A stretch of DNA of 64,000 nt from Gemmatimonadota bacterium (GCA_007121455.1 SKKN01000004.1:33580-97579), one strand, 5' to 3'; counted from the stretch's first letter, positions 1 to 8,653 are shown. Notes: generated by a model not told the origin, from the sequence alone. Translations and numbers: made by a program.

Positions 1-448
1 CCTCGACGCCGATGCCCAGGTCGCGATCTCGGCCGACGGCCAGTCATGGATCGAGCTCGGCCCGGCGCATTCGATCTCCGCAGAGCTGCAGGCGTCCGGA
101 GAAGGAGCCGATGTTCACGGAGAGGTGCGTGTGCCCGTCGGTACGTACTCGCACGTACGCCTCGTCCTGGACGATGCCCGCGCGAACGTGGCTGCCGGGA
201 GCACGCTCGGAGGCCTTCTCATTTCGGCGACCCTCTCCCTCAGGCTCGGCAGTGAGAGTCGGGTCACGATCGAGAAGTCGATTCCTCCCTTCGAAGTGAC
301 CGCCGGCTCCCGGACGCGCATTCACTGGACGATGAACTCGCACCAGTGGATGTCGGAGGAGAAGGCGGAGGAGGAAGAGGTTGAGGAGGAGGAGGTCGAA
401 CAGGCTGCTGAGGCCCGTTCGGAAACCACGTCGGAGAGCGAGTTCTGA
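1..448 (+). CDS. C-terminal part of an unrecognised protein, cut by the window edge
   Basis: The reading frame is open from base 2 to the TGA at 446-448, so the gene starts upstream of the window. About 148 residues are visible. They contain alternating hydrophobic residues typical of a beta-sandwich, with a segment reading SADGQSWIELGP near the left edge, and they end in a very acidic tail (EEKAEEEEVEEEEVEQ). The look is that of an extracytoplasmic beta domain of the DUF4382 type, but the similarity is only stylistic and I do not assign a family. The tail may be a flexible surface extension. The next gene is convergent on the other strand, 21 bases away. Confidence 0.6.
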   Translation, partial: LDADAQVAISADGQSWIELGPAHSISAELQASGEGADVHGEVRVPVGTYSHVRLVLDDARANVAAGSTLGGLLISATLSLRLGSESRVTIEKSIPPFEVTAGSRTRIHWTMNSHQWMSEEKAEEEEVEEEEVEQAAEARSETTSESEF

Positions 449-469
449 AGCTGACCGACCCGAAACGGA

Positions 470-1942
470 TCAGTAGCGAATCGTGAGGAGGGGAAGGACC
501 GGGCCCGTCCCGTCGGAGCCGGTGAACGCCATCACCGCTGCCGGCAGATCCAGGCGGAGCTCCGGTCCTTTCCCCCTCGCGTGTTCGTGCCCGGCTCCTC
601 CCCCCCTCCGCGCTTCAGCGTCTGAAGCGACGGACCGCCAGACGAATCCAGCCCCCAGAATCGAACCGGCCGTGGACGTGCTGAGGTAGAGGAGCTCCCG
701 GTCGTCCAGGTCGTCGACGATGAGGTAGGTGACCCCGAGCGCCACAGCTCCCCCGGCGAGGTGACCGGCATTCACGAGGAGCCCTTCCCCCCTCGTCAGG
801 TTCCGAGGCGCGAGGAGTCGGTCTCCCAGAGCGGTCCCTCCGAGTCCACCTGCGAGAGCGCCCGCCGCAATCCCTCTCCCCTCCTCGACGCCCACGCCAC
901 GAGTCGCGGTGGCCCCGAGCTGAGCCCCGAGGATCATCGAGCTGCGCAGCGCTGCGACGTCGCCCTCCGAATGCGTCCGGCGATGCCCGAGCCACGCTCC
1001 GGCTGTGAGCCCGGCCGCCTGACCTGCCACCGTGATCGCATGGCCAGCCCGGCGACTCCGGCGGCGCCTCTCGATCCACTCGAAGCCGTCCTCCCCGCGG
1101 ATCACCTCCTCCTCGGCGTACGGACCCGCCACGTAAGCCAGGGCGGCACCCGCCGCCAGCCCAGCATCCCCCAGGGCGCCCCAGAGCGCCCCCGTTCCGG
1201 GATCGGGGAGCCAACGATCCACCGCGTGGAACCCCGCGATCCCTCCGGCCACCCCTCCCGCCACGCCTCCGCCGAGTCGAAGACGCTCGCGATCATCGTT
1301 CACGCGCAAGGTTGCGTCCGAAGCGAGGAGGCCGCCGAGGAGAACCCCGGTGAGTACGCCCCTGGTCCCACCGTACATCGAGAGATTCCGGTGGGTGTCG
1401 CTGACCGTTCGGTCCCGGGTGAGCCGGTACGGTACGTAGAAGGCGGCTCCGGCTGTGAGGAGGTAGGATGCGACACCCGCCTGGGCGGAGGACACCCCGA
1501 GCGTGACCGGCACGGCCCATCCGTGGAATCCGAGACCGAGGAGGGTGTGTCCGACCACGAGGCCGCCGCGGCCCTCCTGGGTGCCCAGCACGCGAACGTC
1601 CTGCTCGTCGAGCAGCTCGGAAAGGCGGTCCCGGAACGCCTGGAGCTCCACTTCGGCCAGAAGGCGCCGCTCCCGGTGGAGCGCGCCGTCCCGGAGTGAC
1701 TCGATCTCGAGCACGGCGGTCCGGTCATCACGGAGCCACAACCGTGCGGCCCTGAAGTCGGTGGTCTCGGGGAAGAGTCCGAGGCGGGCACGGAGCTCCG
1801 GTGAAATCTCCACGACGCCCCGCTCGGGGGCGAGCTCCACCTGTCGCTCCCGTTCGACGACCTGCCCTGCGAGCGCTCCCGAGCAACCGAGCGCAGGCAA
1901 GAGCAGGAGGAATACGACGATCGAGAGCGAGAGGCTCTTCAT
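470..1942 (-). CDS. Exported Ala/Gly-rich protein of unknown function
   Basis: 490 residues from the ATG at 1942. A longer frame reaches 2071, but the Met at 1942 opens a clear signal sequence (MKSLSLSIVVFLLLLPALGC), so I chose it. The body carries several glycine-zipper-like hydrophobic stretches (GGVLTGVLLGGLLAS, GGVAGGVAGGIAGF) alternating with charged segments. This suggests multiple short membrane-inserting helices or a periplasmic or outer-membrane protein. The cysteine at the end of the hydrophobic core could be a lipid site, but the preceding residues are a poor lipobox. No catalytic motif is seen. It lies 43 bases downstream of modC in the same direction, but nothing links it to molybdate. 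Confidence 0.6.
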   Translation of the reverse strand: MKSLSLSIVVFLLLLPALGCSGALAGQVVERERQVELAPERGVVEISPELRARLGLFPETTDFRAARLWLRDDRTAVLEIESLRDGALHRERRLLAEVELQAFRDRLSELLDEQDVRVLGTQEGRGGLVVGHTLLGLGFHGWAVPVTLGVSSAQAGVASYLLTAGAAFYVPYRLTRDRTVSDTHRNLSMYGGTRGVLTGVLLGGLLASDATLRVNDDRERLRLGGGVAGGVAGGIAGFHAVDRWLPDPGTGALWGALGDAGLAAGAALAYVAGPYAEEEVIRGEDGFEWIERRRRSRRAGHAITVAGQAAGLTAGAWLGHRRTHSEGDVAALRSSMILGAQLGATATRGVGVEEGRGIAAGALAGGLGGTALGDRLLAPRNLTRGEGLLVNAGHLAGGAVALGVTYLIVDDLDDRELLYLSTSTAGSILGAGFVWRSVASDAEARRGGGAGHEHARGKGPELRLDLPAAVMAFTGSDGTGPVLPLLTIRY

Positions 1943-1985
1943 CCGGACTCCACGTAGACAGGTACCGCGCTCGGAGGGCATCAAG

Positions 1986-2705
1986 CTATCCGAGCTCCTC
2001 GGATTGGAACAGGTATGCCGCCGGGGATTCACGATCGTCCAGAAGGTCGGAGGTCGCGCCGGAAGCGACAACGCGGCCCCGGTCCATCAGCACCAGCGAA
2101 TCGGACAGCTCCCGCACGTCCGCCACGGAGTGGGTCACCAGGACGAGAGGAACCCCCGTCCGGAGATGAAGCGCCCGCAGGGACGACCTCAGCTCCCTTC
2201 GGACCCTGAAGTCGAGGGCGGCGAACGGCTCGTCGAGGAGGAGCAGCTCCGGCTCCGGGGCGAGAGCCCTCGCCAGGGCGACCCGCTGGCGCTCACCCCC
2301 CGACAGGCTCCCGGGCGACCGGTCCCCGTAGCCGGTGAGACCGATCGTCGTGAGGAGCTCCTCCACCCGCCGGCGCCGGTCCCTACGGCGTCTCCTGTGG
2401 AGGCCGTAGGCGATGTTCGAACCCACGCTCAGATGCGGAAAGAGGGCGTACTCCTGGAAGACGAGGCCGATCCGACGTCGGCTCGGCGGAAGGTGAAGGT
2501 CCGCCCCGGAATCGGACAAGACCCGCTCGCCGAGGACGATGCGGCCCTCGTCCGCACGTTCGAGCCCCGCCACATGCCGGAGAGTGAGACTCTTTCCGGC
2601 CCCGGAAGGGCCGAAGAGCGCCGTGATGCCCGATCCCGTCTCGAAGCGGACGTCCAGCTCGAAGGCTTCCAACCGTGTCCGGAAGTCGACGAGCAGGCTC
2701 ACCAT
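1986..2705 (-). CDS. modC: Molybdate ABC transporter ATP-binding protein
   Basis: 239 residues. ATPase of the ModABC importer, powering molybdate/tungstate uptake at the inner membrane. The Walker A GPSGAGKS is at residues 32-39, the Q-loop (VFQEY) near 84, the signature LSGGERQ at 134-140 and Walker B LLLLDEP at 154-160, followed by a D-loop (AALD) and a switch His (VTHSVAD). The protein ends soon after the ATPase fold. It lacks the C-terminal TOBE/Mop domain of the usual roughly 350-residue ModC, so molybdate sensing is probably left to the regulator at the head of the operon. The ATG start lies inside the end of modB (7-base overlap), which indicates translational coupling. The annotation as ModC rather than another family rests on the modA and modB neighbours. 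Confidence 0.9.
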   Translation of the reverse strand: MVSLLVDFRTRLEAFELDVRFETGSGITALFGPSGAGKSLTLRHVAGLERADEGRIVLGERVLSDSGADLHLPPSRRRIGLVFQEYALFPHLSVGSNIAYGLHRRRRRDRRRRVEELLTTIGLTGYGDRSPGSLSGGERQRVALARALAPEPELLLLDEPFAALDFRVRRELRSSLRALHLRTGVPLVLVTHSVADVRELSDSLVLMDRGRVVASGATSDLLDDRESPAAYLFQSEELG

Positions 2706-3358
2706 CCCGGACTTCGCCCGATGCGGGTGAGAACGAGGAGGGCTCCCGCCGTCGTGAGCGTGAGGAGGAGCGCGAGGAGATTCGCTTCGTCCATCCTCCC
2801 CGCCTGCACCGCGTCGTAGATCGCGATGCTCCCGGTTCGGGTCTCGCCCGGAATGTTGCCGGCTACCATGACCGTGGCTCCGAACTCCCCGATCGCACGT
2901 GCGAAGGTGAGAGCGACCCCCGCGAGAATCGCTCGCCATGCGAGGGGAACGGTGACGGTGAGGGCGATCGCCGCCTCGCTCCGACCCAAAGTGCGGGCCG
3001 CCTCCTCGTACGTCCGGTCCACCTGTTCGAACCCTGCTTGAGCCGCCCGGATGAGGAAGGGCACGGAGGCGACGAACGCGGCGATCACCGCGGCGGTCGG
3101 CGTGAACACGAGCCGTCCCAGACCGACCGCTTCCGCCCAACCTCCGACGGGCCCCTCCCTTCCGATCAGAAGGAGCAGGTAGTACCCGAGGACGGTGGGC
3201 GGAAGGACCATCGGGAGCAGGATCAGGACCGTCCAGAAGTCGCGGCCCGGCACGGACCTCCGTGCCAGGACCCAGGCGACGGGGAGGCCCACGGTCAATG
3301 AGAGCACCGTGGCCCAGGTCGCCACCCGGAAGGAGAGGGCAAGAGGGTGGAGGTCCAC
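2699..3358 (-). CDS. modB: Molybdate ABC transporter permease
   Basis: 219 residues from a GTG start, five bases after the modA stop. Inner-membrane channel of the molybdate importer. It shows five to six hydrophobic segments and the conserved permease EAA loop (YEEAARTLGRSEAAIALTVTVP), which docks on the ATPase, followed by FARAIGEFGATVMVAGNIPG, a motif highly characteristic of ModB and the related CysT/CysW permeases. Length matches the family. The gene lies between modA and modC with overlap into modC, so the three are one transcription unit. Confidence 0.93.
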   Translation of the reverse strand: MDLHPLALSFRVATWATVLSLTVGLPVAWVLARRSVPGRDFWTVLILLPMVLPPTVLGYYLLLLIGREGPVGGWAEAVGLGRLVFTPTAAVIAAFVASVPFLIRAAQAGFEQVDRTYEEAARTLGRSEAAIALTVTVPLAWRAILAGVALTFARAIGEFGATVMVAGNIPGETRTGSIAIYDAVQAGRMDEANLLALLLTLTTAGALLVLTRIGRSPGW

Positions 3359-3363
3359 GATAC

Positions 3364-4266
3364 TCAGTGGCTCCCGCTCGCCACCGTCCCGGTGCGGGGC
3401 CCCTCCTCCGCATTGAACTCTACGCGCTCCGTGGCAGCGTGCGGCGACTCGAATCCGTGCCGGAGAAGGATCGCGCCTCCGTCCTCGGAGAGCACGAAGT
3501 CCAGGAAGGCATGCGCGGCATCGGGCCGGCTCGAGGAGCTCAGAACCCCGGCGGCCTGCCTGAGCGGAGGATGCAAGCGATCGTCGATGATCGTGTAGGG
3601 GCGCTCCGGACCGGGCGCCCCGAGGATCAGGGGGAGTGCGACGATCCCCGCGTCGGCGTTCCCCGTGCGAACGAGCTGATAGGTCTGTGCCACGTCTTCT
3701 CCGAGGACGAGCCGCCCACTCACCTCCTCCCAGACTTTCGCGGCGCGGAGCGCCTTCCTGGCCATTGCACCGTAGGGGGCGTGCTCGGGGTTGGCGATCG
3801 CCACGAGCTCGTACTTCGACTCTGCGAGCGCTTCCGGGCTCCGGGGCGGGACCGCGCCGGGAGGCGCCACGAGCGCCAGACGGCCGACCGCGTAGAGGTG
3901 CCGAGAGGCCGGATCGATGCGGCCCGATTCGACGAGCGGATCGAGAAAGCCTTCATCGGCGGAGAAGAAGAGGTCGGCGGGCGCTCCGTGGCGGATCTGG
4001 GCGGCGAGATTCCCCGACGATCCGAAGGCGAACCGGACCCCGGTGCCGGAACGCTGCTCGAAGGCGGCCCCGACCTCCTCGAACGCCACCCTGAGGTCCG
4101 AGGCCGCCAGAACGAGCAGGGAGCCCTCCGCCGTGGAGCGGGCGGACTCCTCCCCCACCCCGCCCGCCCGGCCTTCTGCGCTCCCGCATGCCGTGAACCC
4201 GGCCGAGCCGGCCCCCAGGAGAAGCGCGCAGAGGCCCCGGCTCACGCTCCGGGTCCAATCCTTCAT
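3364..4266 (-). CDS. modA: Molybdate ABC transporter periplasmic binding protein
   Basis: 300 residues from the ATG at 4266. Captures molybdate or tungstate outside the membrane and delivers it to ModB. The N-terminus is a signal peptide ending in FTAC, so it is probably a lipoprotein. The mature part follows the ModA pattern: LLVLAASDLRVAFEEV near residue 50, FAFGSSGNLAAQI (oxyanion contact), GAPADLFFSADEGF, the ANPEHAPYGAMARKAL segment and a C-terminal DFVLSEDGGAILLRHGF. The start overlaps the stop of the upstream regulator by four bases (ATGA), which marks coupling. Confidence 0.93.
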   Translation of the reverse strand: MKDWTRSVSRGLCALLLGAGSAGFTACGSAEGRAGGVGEESARSTAEGSLLVLAASDLRVAFEEVGAAFEQRSGTGVRFAFGSSGNLAAQIRHGAPADLFFSADEGFLDPLVESGRIDPASRHLYAVGRLALVAPPGAVPPRSPEALAESKYELVAIANPEHAPYGAMARKALRAAKVWEEVSGRLVLGEDVAQTYQLVRTGNADAGIVALPLILGAPGPERPYTIIDDRLHPPLRQAAGVLSSSSRPDAAHAFLDFVLSEDGGAILLRHGFESPHAATERVEFNAEEGPRTGTVASGSH

Positions 4267-5369
4267 GCCGGCCGCCCCATCGCCGCCACGTCGTAGCCCC
4301 CGAGGGCCGCCACCTGCCGCCCGAGCGCCGGACGGCGCAGGGTCGAGAGAAGGAGCTGCACGGAGGGAAGCTCGAGGAAATGATCCGGAACGACCAGCTC
4401 GTATGGCTCCTCCGCGAGAGGAATCGACTCGAGGCCACGCGCCAGAGCGACCGCGCGGATCGCGACTCCCGCATCCGCCGCGCCGGCCCGGACCGCCGAA
4501 CCCACGGTCAGGTGCCCGTCCGCGGAGGTTTCCTCGAAGCCCGGCACGGACTCGCTCGGGATTCCCGCTTCGGCGAGGCGGAGCTCGAGGAGGTGCCGGC
4601 TCCCGGAACCGGGCTCCCTGTTCAGGAAGCGAAGATCCGGACGCGCCAGATCGGCGACGCCGCGGACGCCGAGTGGGTTGCCCGGGCGCAGGAGCAACGC
4701 CTGCTCCCACGTCGCGAAGGAGATCCTCGTGACGGAGAAGGGCACGAGGAGGCGTACCCACGGCTCATTATACACTCCTGTGTCCGCGTCCCGGAGATGC
4801 GTTCCGGCGACGTGCACCGTGCCTTCCCCGAGTGCCTGCAGGGCCGCTCTACTTCCGGTGGACAACCAGAGCACCTCCACTCCGTGCTCCCGGCGGAGAA
4901 GCTCGCACACGAGACCAAACGCCGGATCGCAGCCGGCGACCACGAGGTCCGGCGGTGGGGGACGTTCCGTGAAGAGGCGGACCTCCGCCCCACAGCCTCG
5001 GACATCCACCCCTACTCCATCCGCGGGGACGGTGCCATGGGTCCCACCGGCCTCGAGTTCGTGCGCCACGAGCCGCCCCGCCACCGTCGCAAGGCGGACT
5101 CGCCGCCCGCCGGGGGAGGACGGACCGACGGCGTCCACCCGAACCACCTCGGGCTCCTCGGCAGCGAGCTGGAAGAGTTCCTCGACCGAGGTCCCGAGCG
5201 CCCGCGCGAGCCTCAACGCGACCTCGGTCGAAGGCACGGAGCGCCCGGATTCGATCGCAGCGTAGCTCTGGCGGGTGATCCCCGCCCGCTCCCCGAGCTG
5301 CTCCTGGGACCAGCTCCTCTGGAGTCGACAATCGAGAAGCGACGAGCGGAGACGTTCGCGTTCGGACAT
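4263..5369 (-). CDS. XRE-type HTH regulator fused to a periplasmic-binding-protein-like sensor domain
   Basis: 368 residues. An N-terminal XRE helix-turn-helix (roughly residues 1-65, LQRSWSQEQLGERAGITRQS, then SGRSVPSTEVALRLARALG) is followed by about 280 residues resembling a substrate-binding fold (PDLVVAGCDPAFGLV, ..LNREPGSGSRHLLE, ADAGVAIRAVA). Related fusions act as molybdate- or tungstate-responsive repressors that bind the oxyanion or a pathway ligand in the PBP-like domain. It is the first gene of the mod operon and overlaps modA by four bases, so it very likely controls the operon and itself. I chose the Met at 5369 over one 39 bases upstream because a good sigma-70 promoter places the transcription start exactly on this ATG. 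Confidence 0.85.
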   Translation of the reverse strand: MSERERLRSSLLDCRLQRSWSQEQLGERAGITRQSYAAIESGRSVPSTEVALRLARALGTSVEELFQLAAEEPEVVRVDAVGPSSPGGRRVRLATVAGRLVAHELEAGGTHGTVPADGVGVDVRGCGAEVRLFTERPPPPDLVVAGCDPAFGLVCELLRREHGVEVLWLSTGSRAALQALGEGTVHVAGTHLRDADTGVYNEPWVRLLVPFSVTRISFATWEQALLLRPGNPLGVRGVADLARPDLRFLNREPGSGSRHLLELRLAEAGIPSESVPGFEETSADGHLTVGSAVRAGAADAGVAIRAVALARGLESIPLAEEPYELVVPDHFLELPSVQLLLSTLRRPALGRQVAALGGYDVAAMGRPA

Positions 5370-5375
5370 GCCAAA

Positions 5376-5404
5376 GTTGTAAGGCCTGCCTGCCCATACG
5401 TCAA
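5376..5404 (-). promoter_or_regulatory. Sigma-70-like promoter of the mod operon, predicting a leaderless mRNA
   Basis: Reading the minus strand, -35 TTGACG (5399-5404) and -10 TACAAC (5376-5381) are separated by 17 bases. Counting seven bases from the end of the -10 puts +1 at 5369, the A of the regulator's ATG. There is no room for a ribosome-binding site, so the transcript should be leaderless. Confidence 0.6.
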
Positions 5405-5456
5405 GCAAACCCTACACCCCTGCGCCCGGTGCTCCGCCCCCCCTGCTCCCGGGCAC

Positions 5457-6305
5457 TCAGGCCCGGGGCGGTGCCAGAAGCACCCACCCGGGAGCTTCCC
5501 GGAGGACCTCCCGGCTCACCGACCCCAGCACGGCCCTGGCGGCCCGGCCGCGGCCGTGTGTGCCCATCACGATGAGGGTTTGCGAGTGCAGGCCCGCCTG
5601 CCGGAGAATCTCATCCGCGACCTTTCCCGTCGTGACTACCACCTGTACTGCTCCCGCACCGCCCTCCCGCAGACGCTCAGCGAGGCCCTCGAGGCCATCC
5701 CGGCCGGCCGGCCCGAAGCTTCCTCCTTCGGCAGCTTCTTCCCCCCGCACGTGCAGCAGGGTGACGGAACGGAGTCCGGCACGGACCAGTGACTCTACGA
5801 GCGGCAAGGCCCGTTCGGCACCCTGGGAGAAATCGGTGGGAACGAGAACCTCCGTCGTCCGGTCGAAGCAGGACGCGACCGGGGGGCCGTCCTCCCCCTG
5901 TGGCTCGATGCGCTGCACGAGCACCGGAAGCGTCGCGCGCCGGGTCACTTCCGAAGCCACACTGCCCACGAACGCCTCGCGGACCCGGCTGTGGCTCCGC
6001 GACCCGACCATCACCATCGAAGCTCCGACCGCCCCTGCCGCCTTCAGGATCTCCGCCGCGGGACTCCCGACACCGGCTACCACATTCACGGTGAAGCCCT
6101 CCTCTTCGAGCGACGCCGCGGCGGAAGCGAGCCGCTCACGGTGCCGATCGAGATGGGCGACCCCTCCGAAGACCGGATATTCGACCTCCGCCACGTGGAC
6201 CAGCGTCAGCCTGCGCGTTCCCAACTCCCGCAGGCTCGGGAGGCATCGGAGCATGGAGTCCGCCGCCGGCGAGAGGTCCAGCGCGACCGCGATGTGCTCG
6301 AACAT
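5457..6305 (-). CDS. Tandem universal stress protein (UspA family)
   Basis: 282 residues made of two UspA-type domains. The first begins MFEHIAVALDLSPAADSML and contains GASMVMVGSRSHSRVREAFVGSVASEVTRRATLPVLV, the ATP-binding G-2x-G-9x-G-S/T signature. The second begins TEVLVPTDFSQGAERAL and ends in TLIVMGTHGRGRAARAVLGSVSREVLREAPGWVLLA. Usp proteins are cytoplasmic nucleotide-binding stress proteins whose exact role varies. The gene lies 42 bases downstream of the CC/Se gene in the same direction, so it may be read through from the arsenic operon. It also lies just downstream of the mod promoter but is not part of that operon. Confidence 0.9.
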   Translation of the reverse strand: MFEHIAVALDLSPAADSMLRCLPSLRELGTRRLTLVHVAEVEYPVFGGVAHLDRHRERLASAAASLEEEGFTVNVVAGVGSPAAEILKAAGAVGASMVMVGSRSHSRVREAFVGSVASEVTRRATLPVLVQRIEPQGEDGPPVASCFDRTTEVLVPTDFSQGAERALPLVESLVRAGLRSVTLLHVRGEEAAEGGSFGPAGRDGLEGLAERLREGGAGAVQVVVTTGKVADEILRQAGLHSQTLIVMGTHGRGRAARAVLGSVSREVLREAPGWVLLAPPRA

Positions 6306-6347
6306 GGGCCAGAATCCTGGTTACGAGTTCGGTTGAACCGACACCGC

Positions 6348-6638
6348 TTACATCCGGATGACCGTGCCGTCCACCCGCAGCCGATTCCACCGCCAGAGAC
6401 CGTCGACGCCGATCACGAGCGGCTCCGAACCGTTCGCCATCTCGGGCTCGAGATAGACAGTGATGCCGTCGGAGTTGATCGATCGGTGATCGGAAGGGCC
6501 GACCGGCGGACCCGGATGAGCAACCGGCACGAAGGCGGTACCGCCGCAACACCCATGACGAGGCGAGCCGCGGAGGGTCACCGCGCCTCCATGCCGCGCG
6601 AGGTACTCCCTCGCCTCCGGCTCCACACGGATCTCCAT
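6348..6638 (-). CDS. Small CC/Se-motif family protein
   Basis: 96 residues. The key feature is GSPRHGCCGGTAFVP at about residues 24-38. It has paired cysteines in a glycine-rich loop, the position at which members of the CC/Se-motif family carry either two cysteines or a selenocysteine. The opening (MEIRVEPEAREYLARHGG) resembles the start of HesB/IscA-like small proteins. Function is unknown; a thiol role in binding arsenic or other soft metals is a reasonable guess from its place 39 bases after the arsenite pump in the arsenic operon. A GGAGG ribosome site lies upstream of the ATG. Family assignment is from the motif only. Confidence 0.7.
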   Translation of the reverse strand: MEIRVEPEAREYLARHGGAVTLRGSPRHGCCGGTAFVPVAHPGPPVGPSDHRSINSDGITVYLEPEMANGSEPLVIGVDGLWRWNRLRVDGTVIRM

Positions 6639-6677
6639 CGCTCGTTTCCTCCTGTCTCGATCCCCGGTGACCGGCGG

Positions 6678-7778
6678 CTATCCGGCCACGGGGTCGGAAG
6701 CGGGGAAGTGCCCCCGCGTTCGATTGGCGAAGCGCACCAGCATCAGCATCAGAGGCACCTCCACCAGAACGCCGACCACCGTGGCCAGGGCCGCCCCGGA
6801 CTGGAGCCCGAAGAGGACGATCGCCGCGGCGACCGCCAACTCGAAGAAGTTGCTCGCCCCGATGAGGGCAGCAGGTGCCGCCACGCTGTGCTGCACCCGC
6901 CAGAGCCTCGCCCACCCGTACGCAATGGCGAAGATGAAGATGGTCTGAATGACGAGCGGCACCGCGATCAGCGCGATGTGCAGTGGGTTCGCGAGGATCG
7001 TCTCTCCCTGGAAGGAGAAGAGGAGGACGAGGGTGAGCAACAGCCCCGCCATGGTGACCGGCCCCAGCGCCTTGAGGAAGACCGTCTCGAACCACTCCAC
7101 TCCCTTCGTCCGGATCAGCCAGACCCGGGAGATGTAGCCGGCGACCAGTGGGATCACGATGTACAGGACCACCGAGAGCAGCACCGTGTCGTAGGGTACG
7201 GTGATGTCGCTGAGCCCCAGAAGGAGCAGGACGATCGGTGCGAAGGCGAAGAGCATGATGAGGTCGTTGATCGCCACCTGCACCAGCGTGTACGCCGGGT
7301 CCCCTCGCGTCAGGTAGCTCCACACGAACACCATCGCGGTGCAGGGAGCCGCGCCCAGCAGAATCGCGCCGGCCACGTACTCCCGCGCGAGCCCCGCCTC
7401 GATCAGCGGTGCAAAAAGGACCTGGAGGAAAAGCCAGGCAAATACGAACATGGTGAACGGCTTGATCAGCCAGTTCACCACGAGGGTGATGGTGATGCCC
7501 TTCGGCTGTCGGCGCACACCGACGATACTGGCGAAGTCCACCTGCACCATCATCGGGTAGATCATGAGCCAGATCAGGATCGCGACGGGAATGTTCACCT
7601 GCGCATAGGTGAACCGGGCGAGCACGTCCGGCACGGCCGGAAGAAGCTGACCGAGTGCCACACCGCCGATCATGCAAAGCGCCACCCAGATGGTCAGGTA
7701 CCGCCCGAAGAACCCGAGGTCGTGCGTGGTCGCCTCATGCACCTCCGGTTCTTGCACGGGGCTCTCACGCCTCACCAT
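6678..7778 (-). CDS. ACR3-family arsenite efflux permease
   Basis: 366 residues with about ten hydrophobic segments. Exports arsenite from the cytoplasm in exchange for protons. The hallmark ACR3 motif GAAPCTAMVFVWSYLTRGD is present near residue 145, including the essential cysteine. Other family stretches seen are MIYPMMVQVDF, WLIKPFTMFVFAWLFL and GASNFFELAVAAAI. It starts two bases after the metallophosphoesterase stop, inside the arsR-headed operon. Regulation by arsenite through ArsR is expected. It is often called arsB or acr3 in annotation; it is the ACR3 type, not the ArsB type. Confidence 0.95.
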   Translation of the reverse strand: MVRRESPVQEPEVHEATTHDLGFFGRYLTIWVALCMIGGVALGQLLPAVPDVLARFTYAQVNIPVAILIWLMIYPMMVQVDFASIVGVRRQPKGITITLVVNWLIKPFTMFVFAWLFLQVLFAPLIEAGLAREYVAGAILLGAAPCTAMVFVWSYLTRGDPAYTLVQVAINDLIMLFAFAPIVLLLLGLSDITVPYDTVLLSVVLYIVIPLVAGYISRVWLIRTKGVEWFETVFLKALGPVTMAGLLLTLVLLFSFQGETILANPLHIALIAVPLVIQTIFIFAIAYGWARLWRVQHSVAAPAALIGASNFFELAVAAAIVLFGLQSGAALATVVGVLVEVPLMLMLVRFANRTRGHFPASDPVAG

Positions 7779-7780
7779 CG

Positions 7781-8560
7781 TCAGCCGGCGTCCCCGGAGG
7801 CGGCAGGCGGAAGAGGAACCCCGCCCGTCCGGAGATGCTCGGCGAAGTCGTCCGGGAGGTCGCTCTTCCGGATCGCCTCCACGGCCGTGTCCAGATCGTA
7901 CGAAACCCGCACGAACTCCACGGCCGGCTCGCCCTCTCCCACATCGACCAGGGCATAGCCGGCTCGCCAGTCGCCGTCCTTGGGGCGCCCAACCGAACCG
8001 GTGTTCACGAACCGCACCCCGTCCACGGTCCGCTGCCAGGGTCTGTGGGTGTGCCCGAAGGCGATGACGTCACCCGCCTTCGCTCCCGCTGCGTCCGCCA
8101 TCCGCGAGCAGAAGCGGTCGTCCCGGTCCTCGGTCCAGTACACGGTATTCAGGACCGGATTGCCATGGACGAGGATGAGCCTCGGGCCCGAGGCGTGCCC
8201 CCCCAGGGGCCGAAGGTCCAGGCGGAAGGGAAGAGCCCCGAGCCACCGCTTCGTCTCCCGCGAGACGTTCCGCCCCGTCCACGCGTAGCTCAGGTGGCTC
8301 AACTCCTCCTGCCGTGGATCCTCGTACCGGCATCCACAGTGAGCGTACTCCGTGGCCACCGTCGAATCGTAATTGCCGGCGACTCCCGAAATTCCACGGT
8401 CCCGTATGAGAGCCACCACTTCCTCGGGCCACGGAGCGTAGCCGACCAGGTCACCGAGGTGAAACCGCGCATCCACGTCCGTGCGCGAATCGACGTCGTC
8501 CAGCACTGCTTCGAGCGCAGGCAGGTTCGCATGCACGTCGCTGATCAGGGCATACCTCAT
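7781..8560 (-). CDS. Calcineurin-like metallophosphoesterase of the arsenic operon
   Basis: 259 residues from the ATG at 8560 (a 51-base longer frame exists but MRYALISDVHAN is the canonical start of the fold). Dimetal phosphoesterase motifs are all present: DVHAN (residues 7-11), GDLVGY, GNYD, HGNP and GHTHRPW, the YfcE-like set. Such phosphatases recur in arsenic operons but their substrate is unsettled. The gene sits between arsR and the ACR3 pump, with two bases separating it from the latter, and has its own ArsR-type operator 54 bases upstream. This suggests a second arsenic-responsive promoter. Confidence 0.88.
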   Translation of the reverse strand: MRYALISDVHANLPALEAVLDDVDSRTDVDARFHLGDLVGYAPWPEEVVALIRDRGISGVAGNYDSTVATEYAHCGCRYEDPRQEELSHLSYAWTGRNVSRETKRWLGALPFRLDLRPLGGHASGPRLILVHGNPVLNTVYWTEDRDDRFCSRMADAAGAKAGDVIAFGHTHRPWQRTVDGVRFVNTGSVGRPKDGDWRAGYALVDVGEGEPAVEFVRVSYDLDTAVEAIRKSDLPDDFAEHLRTGGVPLPPAASGDAG

Positions 8561-8613
8561 GACGCCTTTTCCTTTTTCGCGAGGCCGAAGGAAGGGGGTC
8601 GAAGCCGCCAACC

Positions 8614-8631
8614 CATCAATTTCGACTGATG
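8614..8631 (-). promoter_or_regulatory. Second ArsR-type operator, upstream of the metallophosphoesterase
   Basis: CATCAA-N6-CTGATG: the same 6-6-6 architecture as the operator before arsR with one mismatch in the right arm. It lies between the arsR stop and the next start codon. A run of eight T (minus strand, 8640-8647) lies between it and arsR and might end or pause the upstream transcript. Confidence 0.6.
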
Positions 8632-8653
8632 TCTTCGAGAAAAAAAACGACCC

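Noticed and set aside
44..343. Minus-strand open frames at the left edge
   Set aside because: They are antisense to a clear plus-strand coding frame that is open from the window edge.
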